Source of the DNA: Elephas maximus indicus
Taxonomy: Eukaryota > Chordata > Mammalia > Proboscidea > Elephantidae
Length of the DNA: 64,000 nt
Assembly: GCF_024166365.1 (NCBI RefSeq)
Contig: NC_064826.1
Coordinates: 60,467,001 to 60,531,000, forward strand
Reading direction: 5' to 3'
Positions 54,262 to 64,000 of the stretch are shown here, one piece after another. The notes beneath the pieces are model-generated. The model worked only from the letters and a program-made list of their open reading frames with translations. It did not search any database and had not been told where the DNA came from. Position numbers and translations under genes: made by a program. Position 1 is the stretch's first letter. Each line of letters begins with the position of its first letter.

Positions 54262-57200
54262 ACTACAAAATGACAGCAATAAATTCACACCTATCGATAA
54301 TCACACTGAATGTGAATGGTTTAAATGCACCTGTAAAGCGACAGAGTGAGAGAAGAGATTAAAAAAAAAAAGACCCATCGATGTGATGTCTACAAGAGAC
54401 ACACCTCTGATACAAAGACATAAATATATTAAAAATCAAAGGATGGAAAAAAATATATCAAGCAAACAGCAACCAAAAAAGAGCAGGAATGGCAATACTA
54501 ATCTCAGATAAAATAGGCTTTAAGGCAAAATCCATCATAAAAGACAAGAAGGAACACTATACAATGATTAAAGGGAAAATGCACCATGATGACATAACCA
54601 TGATATATATCTATGACCCCAACAACAGGGCTCCAAAATACATAGAACAAACTCTAACAACACTGAAAAGAGAAAATGACAGTTTCACAACAATAGTAGG
54701 AGTTTCAATACACCATTCTTGGTAAAGGACAGAACATCTAAAAAGAAACTCAGCAAAGATAGAGACGATCTAAAGGCCACAATCAACCATCTTGACCTCA
54801 TAAATATATATAGAACACTCCACTCAACAACAGCAAAGTATACATTCTTTTCCAATGCACATGGAATATTCTGTACAATAGACTCCGTCTTAGGCCACAA
54901 AACAACCCTCAACAAAATCCAAAACATTGAAATAATATAAAACATCATCTCTGATCACAGCATTATAAAAGTAGAAATTAATAACAGGAAGAGCAAGAAA
55001 AAAATCAAATACATGGAAACCGTATAACACCTTGCATAAAAACCACAGGGTAACAGTCGACATCAAAGATGGACTAAAAAATTTTCCGGAATCAAATGAA
55101 AATGAAAACACCAAAATCTTTGGGACACAGCAAAGGCAGATCCAAGAGGTCAATTTATAGCAATGGATGCACTCATAAAAAAAAAAAAGGGACAAAATCA
55201 AAATATTAGCCCTACAACTTGAACAAATAGAAAGAGAACAGCAAAAGAAGAAACCCACAGCCACCAGAAGAAAGATCAGAGTAGAAATAAATGAAATAGA
55301 GAATAGAAAAGCAATAGAAAGAACTAACAAAACTAAAAGCTGGTTCTTTGAAAGGATCAGCAAAATTAACAAATCATTGGCAAATTGACAAAAGAAAAAC
55401 AGGAGAGGAAGCAAATAGCCCAAATAAGAAATGACCTGAGGGGTATTGCAACAGACTCAATTGAAATAAAAAGGATCATAACAGTGTACAGTGAAAAACT
55501 GTACTCCAACAAATTTGAAAACCTAGAGGAAATGGACAAATTTCTAGAAACATACCACCTACCTAAACTAACACAAACTGAAGTCAACAATCTGAACAGA
55601 CCCATAACAAGAGAAGAGAGTGAAAAGGTGAAGGAAAAAAAAAAAAACAACCTTTCAACAATAAAAAGTTCTGGCCCAGATGGCTTCACTGGAGAATTCT
55701 ACCAAACGTTCAGAGAAGAACTTGCACCAGTACTACTCAAACTATTTCAGAACATAGAAAAGGAAGTGATACTTCCAAATTCATTCTATGAAGCCAGCAT
55801 ATCCCTGGTACAAAAATTAGGCAAAAACATCACACACACAAAAAAAATTACAGACCAATATCTTCCATGAATATGAATGCAAAAATTCTCAGTAAAACTC
55901 TAGCCAATAGAATTCAGTACCATATAAAAAAAATAATACACCATGACCAAGTGGGACTTATACCAGGTATGCAAGGATGGTTCAACATTAGAAAATCAAT
56001 CAAGATAATCCACCACACAAAACAAAAGAGAAGAATCACAAGATCATTTCAATTGATGCGGAAAAGTCTTTCAATGAAGCCCAACATCCATTCCTGATAA
56101 AAACTCTCAATAAAATAGAAATAGAAGGGAAATTCCTCAACATAATAAACGTTATCTATACAAAACCAACAAGCAACATCATTCTCAACAAAGAGAGGCT
56201 GCAAACATTCCCCCTGAGAATGGGAACAAGACAAGGATGCCCTTCATCATCACTCCTATTTATCATTGTGCTGGAAGTCCTAGCTAGAGCAATAAGGCAA
56301 GAAAAAGAAATTAAGGGTACCCAAATTGGTAAAGAAGAAGTAAAACTATAGTTTAATAGTAACGCATAGAGAACCCTAAAGACTCCACAAGAAAACTACT
56401 GGAACTAATAGAAAGATTTAGGAGAGTAGTAGATACAAGATAAACATACAAAAATCAGTTGGATTCTTATATACCAATAAAGAGAACAACAAAAAGGAAA
56501 TCAAGAAAGCAATACCATTTATAATATCCCCTGAAGAAGGAAAAAAAACTTAGGAATAAATCTAACCAGGGACATAAAGGATCTATATAAAGAAAACTAT
56601 GAAACACTACTGCGAGAAATCAAACGAGACCTACATAAATGGAAAAACATACCATGCTCATGGATAGAGAGACTCAACATTGTGAAAATGTCAATTCTAC
56701 CAAAGACAATATACAAATACAGTGCAATCTCGATCGAAATACCAACAACATTCTTTAAAGAGATGGAAAAATTAATCATCAACTTTATATGGAAAGGAAA
56801 GAGGCCCTGGATAAGTAAAAAAAAAAAAAAAATTTTTTTTTTGGATAAGTAAAGCATTATTAAAAAAGAAGAACAGAGTAGGAGGCCTCACACTACCTGA
56901 CCTCAGAACCTACTATACAGCTACAGTAGTCAAAACAGCCTGGTACTGGTATAACAACAGACACGTTTTGACTAATGGAACAGAATAGGGAATCCAGATG
57001 TAAATCCTTCTACCAATGGCCACCTGACCTTTGACAATGGCCCAAAGTCCATCAAATGGAGAAAAACAGTCTTTTTAACAAATGGTGCTGGTAAAACTGG
57101 ATGTCCATCTGTAAAAAAATGAAACAAGACCCATTCCTCACACCACACACAAAAACTAATTAAAATGGATCAAAGACCTAAATATAAAACCACAAACTAA

Positions 57201-58100
57201 AGATCACACAAGAAAAAACAGGGTCAACACTAGGAGCCCTAATATACAGACTAAACAGGACACAAACTGTAATTAACAATACACAAACACCAGAAGACAA
57301 CCTAGATAACTGGGATTTTCTAAAAATTAAACACTTATGCTCATCAAAAGTCTTCACGAAAAGAGTGAAAAGAGGACCTACATATTGGGGAAAAAAAATT
57401 CGTTATGACAAATCCGACAAAGGTCTAACCTCTAAAATCTACAGGAAAATCCAACACCTCTACAATAAAAATACAAATAATCCAATTAAAAAATGGGCAA
57501 AGGATATGAACAGATGGTTCACCAAACAAGACATTTGGGCAGCTAGCAGACACATGAGGAAATGCTCACAATCACTAGCCATAGAGAAACGCAAATCAAA
57601 ACTACTATGAGATACCATCTCACCCCTACCTTACTGGCACGAACCAAAAAAACAGAAAATAACAAATGTTGGAGAGGCTGCAGAGAGATTGGAACTCTTA
57701 TGTACTGCTGGTGGGCATGCAAAATGATACAACCATTTTGGAAAATGGTATGGTGCTTCCTTAAAAAGCTAGAAATAGAAATACCATATGATCCTGCAAT
57801 CCCACTCCTAGGAATATATCCTAGAGAAATAGCCATCATACGAATAGTCATATGCATACCCATGTTCATTGTGGCTTTATTCACAACAGTGAAAAGATGG
57901 AAACAACCTAAGTGCCCATCAACAGATGAATGGATGAACAAACTATGGTACATACATACAACAGAATACTATGCAATGGTAAAGAGCAGTGACAAGTCTG
58001 CAAAACATCTCGCGACCCAGATGAATCTGGAGGGCATCATGCTGACTGAAGTAAGTCAATCAGAAAAGGACAAGTACTGTATGAGACCACTATTATAAAA
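54262..58100 (+). pseudogene. L1 ORF2 relic
   Basis: Starts ATGACAGCAATAAATTCAC (MTAINSH..LNVNGLNAP, the typical ORF2 start). Endonuclease piece at 54489-54725: its VGDFN motif is changed to VGVSIH. RT pieces at 55385-55870 ([15 protein letters not shown]) and 55867-56097 ([19 protein letters not shown]). At about 56340-56372 the codons for the FADD active site are lost to a small deletion. C-terminal piece at 57562-58098 (CWRGCREIGTLMYCWWAC). Many stops; not functional. Confidence 0.88.
56808..56853. repeat. A(n)T(n) insertion with 12-bp direct repeats
   Basis: TGGATAAGTAAA occurs at 56808-56819 and 56842-56853. Between them lie only A residues then T residues. Other L1 copies have a single TGGATAAGTAAAGC-like sequence here (compare GGAATAAGTAAAGC at 11403), so this is an insertion inside ORF2. 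Confidence 0.9.
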
Positions 58101-58355
58101 ACATAAATAAAAAAAAAATAGACAAAACTAATCTGTAGTTACAGAAATCTGAACAGTAGTTGCTTGAGGGGGTGGTGAAGCTCGGGGGAATGACTGGAAA
58201 GGGGCTAAGGGAAATTAATGCCATGGTATAATATTCTAGATTACGTGGGTATCAAAATTGAAATATGTGTGTCAGTTTTGTCAAAACCAGTTCAACTGTA
58301 TACCTAAGCGCTGTTCATTCCCCTCCATGTAGATGATATTTCAATTAAAAAAAAA

Positions 58356-58552
58356 ATTAATAGCTTAAAATAATGTAATAACTGTATTTAGCCTCTGTTA
58401 TAACTATTGGTCCATTCATCCTACTAACTCAAGTACTGATAGTGGTCAATCACTCAGTGGTAGTGGTGAGTAGCTGGTTGTGTTGTCTACTTAGATAAAA
58501 CTGCTTTTACTACAAACCTCCTGAATTTTGCTAAACATAGCTGCAGATTTAG
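58356..58552. other. Short stretch without recognised elements
   Basis: Nothing recognised. Confidence 0.5.
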
Positions 58553-58689
58553 TTTGTTGTTGTTAAGTGGCATTAAGTTGGTTCCAACTCATAGCAACCC
58601 TACATACAACAAAGCAAAACACTGGCCAGTCCTGCACCATCCTCACAATCATTGCCAAGCTCGAGCCCATCGTTGCAGCCACTGTGTCA
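58553..58689 (-). mobile_element. RTE LINE, 3' end
   Basis: Antisense: TTTGTTGTTGTTAAGTGGC, CCAACTCATAGCAACCC, TGCACCATCCTCACAATC, GTTGCAGCCACTGTGTCAG. Confidence 0.9.
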
Positions 58690-58744
58690 GATTTTAACAT
58701 ACATAATTATAATATACTCTAAATTTATTTTAGAAAATGACTGA

Positions 58745-59120
58745 TTTTCAAGCTAAATTCCCTCAGTGCTTTCACCAACACGATTCCCTTACATATTTGT
58801 GTTCATCTTCACTTTCCCATCTGAAATGTCTTCAACATTTCACTCCTTGCATGAAAATCCTATCAGTCTATCACAGCCGAGTTCAAGCGCCATTTCCTCT
58901 ACGAAGATTTTATCCCCCGCCCTGCAGCTAACAAAGCTCTCAATTCTTTCCTGAATTATTGAAGCACTTTTATTTTCTTAAACACTAATTCCTGTGATGA
59001 TGTAATAGCTCAAGATGTATTTGGAACTTGTTTTACGGAATGGTCTTAATTTTCAGAGTGCAAGCCACACGGAGTTAGACACACAGCAGGTACAGATACT
59101 CAAATGCCTAAATAAAGCAT
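58745..59120 (+). mobile_element. L2 LINE relic, degraded
   Basis: TTCACTTTCCCATCTGAAATG, AAGCGCCATTTCCTCTACG, AAGATTTTATCCC, AAGCACTTTTATTTTC follow the L2 3' region with heavy decay. Confidence 0.5.
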
Positions 59121-60476
59121 TTGAATCTCAAAAATCTCGATAATCTCAAATAATGTGTATCTCCTTCCCCTGAATTTATGGTTACACTGGAGAAAGTTCA
59201 GCAAAATAAAACAGCAGTGATTGACGGTTTCCATTTTATTATCAAAAGAAAAGAAACTGGCTTGAAGAGAATTATCTGTTTTCAACAAGCATATCATGCT
59301 TATGTCTTGGTAGGAGGTTAAAAGATAGTTCTGTATTTCAAATTAGTTGGAGCAGCAACAAACATTTAGCCAATTCATTAATGAGGATATTTTTACACAT
59401 TTATTGAAAGCTAATTATATGGTTTTGTTTGATGTGAGAGTTTTTAATAAAGTCACCAGGGAGCGTCACTACATAAACATACTTTAATTTTCAGGTGTAT
59501 TTGGTTGCTATATTCTGTACATTCTGACTGAAGCCCATTATCAATCAGTTCTGTACTCTAATAACTAAAAGAAACTATGCGAATAGCAGTGATTTGTTAC
59601 CGTAGACATACAATCCCTGCTTCATGAATTTGCTAATTATCTTTCCCTCCTCCGGATATTAGACAGTGTCCATTATTATTAAATGAACATAACTCAAAGG
59701 CCCTGTCAAATAAGTAGAAAGTAAGAATTAATATAGTATTAAACAAACTACAAGATCTTAAATATACTACACATCAGATATCGAGATTGTTAAAGATATT
59801 TACTAAATTAAAAACCACCAGAGGGCAGCTTAATACAATATTGATGGAATACTTAAAACAATATGGTAGGGATAACCTTTTAAAAGTAATTCCGTAGGTC
59901 AACTATTACAAATACAGAGGAAAAGTGTGAAAATAAAGGGACACATTTAATTATTTTAAAATTTCAATCAAAACAAATGTTTCTGAGTTGGACGTGTTTA
60001 TTATATTTTATATAACATATATTTATATAAATATAAAATGCTCATCTTTTAATCTTCAAACATAAATGCGAATTAAAATTAAAATTATGCCCCCTCCTTT
60101 TTTTGGAAAGGAGAGGCAGCAAAATTGGCCAAGAGGTTAAACAACCTGGCCAATATTAAATTAAATAATATGGGACCTTGGGTTGTGACCAGAAATCATT
60201 GTTTCCCCCTCTCTGTCAGCACTCTGTCAGTGCCCCTTGTATAAGAAGGAACTGGTACCATTAGCTTATTTCTTTCCAAATTTAATGGAATTCACAGTGA
60301 AAATTAAGAAATAGTCTTGCAGCAGCTACTAATAAGTGTTGTCATCTTATTCTGTGTCCCAGCACTTAAGTAATTAACTGTAAATTCTTAAGAGAGTAAC
60401 TTTTCCAGAGACAGTTGCATATTTTCATGTTTTCAGCAGCAATTTCTTCCTGCCTTCAATATATTCTTCCAACCCA
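59121..60476. other. AT-rich stretch without recognised elements
   Basis: About 1.35 kb with no recognisable repeat or exon. Confidence 0.55.
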
Positions 60477-60628
60477 TCAATCCATCCATCCATCATCCAT
60501 CCATCCATCATCCATCATCCATCCATCCATCCATCCATCCATCCATCCATCCATCCATCCATCCATCCATCCATCCATCCATCCATCCATCCATCCATCC
60601 ATCCATCCATCCATCCATCCATCCATCC
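60477..60628. repeat. (CCAT)n microsatellite
   Basis: About 150 bp of CCAT units: interrupted in the first 45 bp by CATCATCC variants, then an uninterrupted run of roughly 26 units from about 60522. The Ile-His-Pro-Ser frame on + and Met-Asp-Gly-Trp frames on - are products of the repeat, not genes. Confidence 0.97.
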
Positions 60629-60899
60629 TGATTACAAAAAGATGGCCAGCCTTCCTCAACTCTTCCCTTTGGCCAATATGATGGTGAAAAAGTACATAAG
60701 GGGTTCATCATACTTCATTTCCCTCCCTGAAGCCTTAGTGCTGTTCAGGAACTACATTTTGACAAAGTTAAAAATGAAGCCCTTCCTCTTTCACAGGTTT
60801 TATGATATTTGTCTTGTAATATGCCAGAGTTTTTTGGAGAAAATTTATAGCCACTCTTGTGGCTTCTTAATAATAAATGACCCTTAGGACTCTCTTCCC

Positions 60900-61400
60900 T
60901 GGACCATAATCTTGTCTCACTTATAAGCCCTGTAGCTTCATCCATCACCTCTATGCAGATGTCTTCCAAATCTGTACCTTGAGCCCTGACTGCTTCCCAA
61001 AACTTCAGACTTCTGTCTCCATCTGGGTGACCCACAGCCACTTCAAACTCAATATGACCAAAACTGAATTGTTTTTCTTCTCAAATCCACTTTTCCTCAT
61101 ACATTCCACATGTTGTGACTGACACTACCAGTCACACAGGCATTGCAGCCAAAACCCTGCATGTCACTCTAGACCATTCCCTTCGTCTTCCACCCCATAT
61201 TCTACCCAACCACCTAGAACCTCTCTCATAGAATCACTCTTTCTTCTTCATCCTGGATACAATTGCCTTAGTGCAGGTTGCCTCATCTTTTGCAATAAAC
61301 TTCTAACTCATCTTCCTGGCTTCAAGCATATCCTTATCCAGTTTTTCCTATTCCACACTTCCTCCAGAGTAATGCTTCTGAAAGGTAAATAGAAACATTA
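60900..61400 (+). mobile_element. L2 LINE relic
   Basis: TCCATCTGGGTGACCCACAGCC, CAAACTCAATATGACCAAAAC, TGCATGTCACTCTAGACC, TAGTGCAGGTTGCCTCATC, CAGAGTAATGCTTCTGAAA match the order of blocks in L2 coding DNA. Confidence 0.65.
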
Positions 61401-62267
61401 CTACATCACATAAAATCCATGCTTCCCGGCATCGTGGGCACAGCTCTCCAACACAGACCCTTGGATAGCTCTTTAGCCTCATCCACCTCCCACTCTTCCT
61501 CCTCCTTTTGCTCCACGTGTTGGCTCATGCTGTGGCTTCTTTTCTTGCCGCTAGACTCGTGATTAACATGCCTCTTTTTGGCTCAGCTATAATTTTTTTT
61601 ATAAGTACTGGGAGACTGCCCTGACTGGAAAAGAGATATGTACTGGGACCAGTGGGAGAGAAGCCTGGTTAGGTGGCTCTGTGGCAGATTATGAAATATT
61701 AAAAAGCAGAGAGGAGTTTAGACGTGAGGTGATAGGGACTGGGGAACTATAATAAGATGGAGAACTGGGAAAATTTCAAACATACTCAGATAACCCAAGC
61801 ACCAAAGTAATACAGAGTCATTATTGAAAATCTAGAAAATCTAGCTTAATGAAATAGCAAGATCATGTTTTTCAAATTAAAAAAAAAATTTAAAAAACTC
61901 ACTGTGTTTTTTAAGATAAGCTTTAAAAAAGAAAAAAATTTTTTTTTTTATTGTACTGCAGCTCTGCACCCACTGTCACTCAGATATTTCCTGTTCCTCA
62001 AAAAGTATGTATTCCACTAAAAAGAAAACAGCATTGCTTAGTTTTAACTTTCAAAATAAATCTTTTAAAAACAGCAATGATAACCTAAAAAGTCAGGCTT
62101 TAATTTGCAGCAGGCAGGGTTTGCTGAGAAAAAAAGAATTTATGGATGGATCCCCATGAGTAACAAACCTAGAGCTTTTACTTATTCCCAATGGGGAGTG
62201 AGTATGAGGTGAGAGTGTGGGCACAATTTTGGTACATTCAGGAAGAAGATTATATCAGCCCCTGGCT
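61401..62267. other. Stretch without recognised elements
   Basis: Contains A/T-rich homopolymer patches near 61878-61952 that may be decayed retroelement tails. Confidence 0.45.
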
Positions 62268-62400
62268 GGGAGGAGGTGAGGAGGTGAGAGGAAGGGGAGG
62301 GGAGAAACTGGGGCCTGGAGGGGGGGTGTAGGGGAGGGAGGGGAAAGAGGAGGAGAGGCAGGAGGAGGAGAAGGAGTAAAGAGAGGACAAAAGAGGAGTG
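62268..62400 (+). repeat. Purine-rich (G/A) tract
   Basis: About 130 bp almost entirely G and A on the + strand, with runs of three to seven G (for example GGAGGGGGGGTG near 62316-62327). Low-complexity DNA with triplex or G-quadruplex potential. Confidence 0.85.
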
Positions 62401-62456
62401 ATTATTTCAGTAGGGTTTACTCCCCATCTTCTCTCCTCCTTAAAAGCTGTGAGGAA

Positions 62457-62859
62457 AAAGACCGTACTTAATGGTCTGACTGAGACTAGAGGAATCCTGG
62501 CGGTCATGGTCCCCAAACCTTCTGTTGGCCCAGGACAGGAACCATTCCCGAAGACAACTCATCAGACATGGAAGGGACTGGACAGTGGGTAGGAGAGAGA
62601 TGCTGATGAAGAGTGAGCTATTTGTATCAGGTGGACACTTGAGACTGTGTTGGCATCTCCTGTCTGGAGGGGGGAGGGGAGGATAGGGAGAGTTGGAAGC
62701 TGGCAAAATTGTCACGAAAGGAGAGACTGGAAGGGCTGACTCATTAGGGGGAGAGCAAGTGGGAGTATGGAGTAAGGTGTATATAAACTTATATGTGACA
62801 GTCTGACTTGATTTGTAAACACTCACTTGAAGCTCAATAAAAGTTAAAAAAAAAAAAAA
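62457..62859 (+). mobile_element. L1 3' UTR insertion with 15-bp target duplication
   Basis: AAGACCGTACTTAATGGTC, GGCGGTCATGGTCCCC, GTTGGCCCAGGACAGGAACC, GATTTGTAAACACTCAC, CTCAATAAAAGTT and a clean A-tail. AAAAGCTGTGAGGAA flanks it at 62442-62456 and 62860-62874. It matches the 3' UTR of the full-length L1 at 36369-44040. Confidence 0.94.
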
Positions 62860-62874
62860 AAAAGCTGTGAGGAA

Positions 62875-63780
62875 GAGAATGGAGACTACCAGAGTTCTTT
62901 CTGGCATCCATCGGCCCTGGGGGCTTGTCTTCCTTCCATTTGGGATTCTAAGAGAATGCCATGCAGAGAGCCTAAGGCAGCACAGGACAGCCTAAGCAGA
63001 GTAGAATTGTCAGTGTCTCATCCTTCAGCAAAGAGAGAGGCTGGAGAGTCTCACCTCTCCCACCCCTTCCCATTCTAGTTCCTTCAAGTCTGCAAAAGGC
63101 AAAGAGAAGATACGAAAGTTCCCACATGCTGGGGTTGGGGTGCTGAGGATTGAGCCAGTGTCCTGCCAGGAGTCACTGCAAGGCAATCAGCCAGAACTGG
63201 GAACTAGGTGGCAGAGGAAAACCAACCTCCCCAAGAGGGCTGAGATGAAGCAAGTCAAGGACGTGGTGGAGTGATAGAGTAGGGAAGAGGGTCCCCTGGT
63301 GGGGCAAGTAGAATAACCACAGGGCCTTAACAGTGAAGACAGCAGAAGTCACGTTGCCTCAGACACTCAAAGGGCATATGCAGTGAAGACAGGCTGGCAA
63401 GCTGTCCCTCAACTAGCGTCAGCAGGAGCCAGCAAGGAAGGACCAGGAGCCAGAGGCCCTCCCTCAGTGCCATTATATTATGAAAACTACTCCTCCCCAG
63501 AGATCCTGAGAAGAGGGGCAGGGAAAGGGAAGAAACCTTGAGAAATCAGGACAGATATCAAACTTTGAAGTGATAAAATAGTAAGCCAACTCTGACTGGG
63601 TCTATTAACCAAAAGGTATTCAATTTTATGCTGCAAGTGACTAAGCTACCTGTAATTATCAAGATTAAATGTTTTTGCTGTCATCGGAAATGGAATCTCA
63701 TAGTAAGTTTCACTCAGTTTAGAGCAATAAATAATATTTCTACATATCTGAGCTATGACCCTGACTTTCGTAGTACCTAT
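62875..63780. other. Stretch without recognised elements
   Basis: Moderately GC-rich unique DNA to about 63500; no exon supported. Confidence 0.5.
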
Positions 63781-63782
63781 AT

Positions 63783-63950
63783 GGAAACCCTGGTGGTGTA
63801 GTGGCTAAGAGCTACATCTGCTAACCAAAAAGTTAGCAGTTCAAATCCACCAGACACTCCTTGGAAGCTCTATGGGGCAGTGCTACCCTGTCCTTTAGGG
63901 TCACTATGAGTCTGGATCAACTTGAAGGCAATGGGTTAGGTTTGGTTTAT
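63783..63950 (+). mobile_element. AfroSINE, full length
   Basis: GGAAACCCTGGTGGTGTAGT, A box GGCTAAGAGCTAC, B-box region GTTAGCAGTTCAAATCC, tail ATGGGGCAGTGCTACCC and GGCAATGGGTTAGG. Confidence 0.93.
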
Positions 63951-63970
63951 TTTTATACAAAAATTAGAGA

Positions 63971-64000
63971 GACCTGGTAATGCAATGGTTAAGTGCTTGT
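63971..64000 (+). mobile_element. AfroSINE head, cut by window end
   Basis: GAGACCTGGTAATGCAATGG and TTAAGTGCTTGT match the AfroSINE A-box region; the rest is outside the window. Confidence 0.75.

Larger units (their letters stand above)
53993..58355 (+). mobile_element. L1 LINE (5'-truncated) joined to U6
   Basis: Begins near the ORF1 end/inter-ORF region, contains a nearly complete decayed ORF2 and an older-type 3' UTR (GAACAGTAGTTGCTTGAGG, GGGAATGACTGGAAAGG, GTATACCTAAGCGCTG), and ends in A-rich sequence near 58346-58355. The 3' UTR differs from the younger L1s of the window, so it is an older subfamily. Confidence 0.9.

Noticed and set aside
54890-55423. 177-codon reverse open frame, hydrophobic
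   Set aside because: Antisense shadow of A-rich L1 ORF2; hydrophobicity comes from T-rich codons.
57562-58098. 178-codon open frame as a host gene
   Set aside because: Its sequence (CWRGC.. segment and following) is the C-terminus of L1 ORF2.
60477-60628. CRISPR-like array
   Set aside because: 4-bp simple repeat without spacers, in a mammalian genome.
60415-60711. Repetitive His-Pro-Ser or Gly-Trp-Met-Asp protein
   Set aside because: Translations of the CCAT microsatellite, with no independent coding evidence.
62250-62907. Reverse Pro/Ser-rich open frames
   Set aside because: Products of the purine tract and of antisense L1 3' UTR.

Overview
This is gene-free mammalian nuclear DNA, almost certainly from an afrotherian (elephant, hyrax or sirenian; elephant fits best). 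The main evidence is many copies of a tRNA-headed SINE of the AfroSINE type. Its A box resembles GTAGTGGTTAAGAG, its B box resembles GGTTCGAATCC, and its tail ends in ..GACTCGATGGCAA... There are also many BovB/RTE-type LINE copies whose 3' ends resemble the SINE tail, an L1 lineage with its own 5' and 3' UTRs, and ERV-L and MaLR LTRs. I found no convincing host exon, no intact protein gene and no functional RNA gene. The open frames here are pieces of retrotransposon or retroviral proteins, their antisense shadows, or chance.

Layout. 1-3.7 kb: an antisense L1 3' end split by a solo ERV-L LTR, then RTE and MaLR pieces. 3.7-7.1 kb: the 3' half of an ERV-L provirus (reverse transcriptase end, RNase H, integrase, dUTPase, 3' LTR). 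7.1-9.9 kb: old repeats (MIR and others) and AT-rich unique DNA. 10.0-13.1 kb: an L1 with two internal deletions. 13.2-14.2 kb: an AfroSINE and an old L1. 14.2-18.4 kb: a repeat-poor block. 18.4-22.2 kb: a SINE cluster and three RTE pieces, two of them in inverted orientation around an LTR fragment. 22-29.8 kb: unique DNA, MaLR LTRs, a 1.6-kb RTE copy and a SINE with a fold-back duplication. 29.8-31.7 kb: a SINE split by an L1 that itself carries a SINE. 33.3-44.2 kb: a near full-length antisense RTE split by a 7.7-kb full-length L1, which is split by an AfroSINE inside its reverse-transcriptase active-site codons. 44.2-53 kb: a palindromic MITE-like element, MaLR LTRs, old L1, L2, a GC-rich LTR and hAT relics. 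53.9-58.4 kb: a U6 snRNA-L1 chimeric insertion. 58.5-64 kb: L2 relics, unique DNA, a (CCAT)n microsatellite, a purine tract, a short L1 and AfroSINEs.

Relationships. The RTE elements carry an apurinic-type endonuclease and a reverse transcriptase, and the tail shared with AfroSINE fits RTE as the SINE's mobilising partner. None of the L1 or RTE copies here looks able to make reverse transcriptase: the catalytic stretch is interrupted, deleted, mutated or out of frame in each. The nested insertions give a clear relative order of events. I found no evidence of a new protein-coding system. The most notable items are structural: the U6-L1 chimera, the nested L1-in-RTE, the perfect fold-back at a SINE 5' end, the MITE-like palindrome, and a 143-codon open retroviral dUTPase frame.
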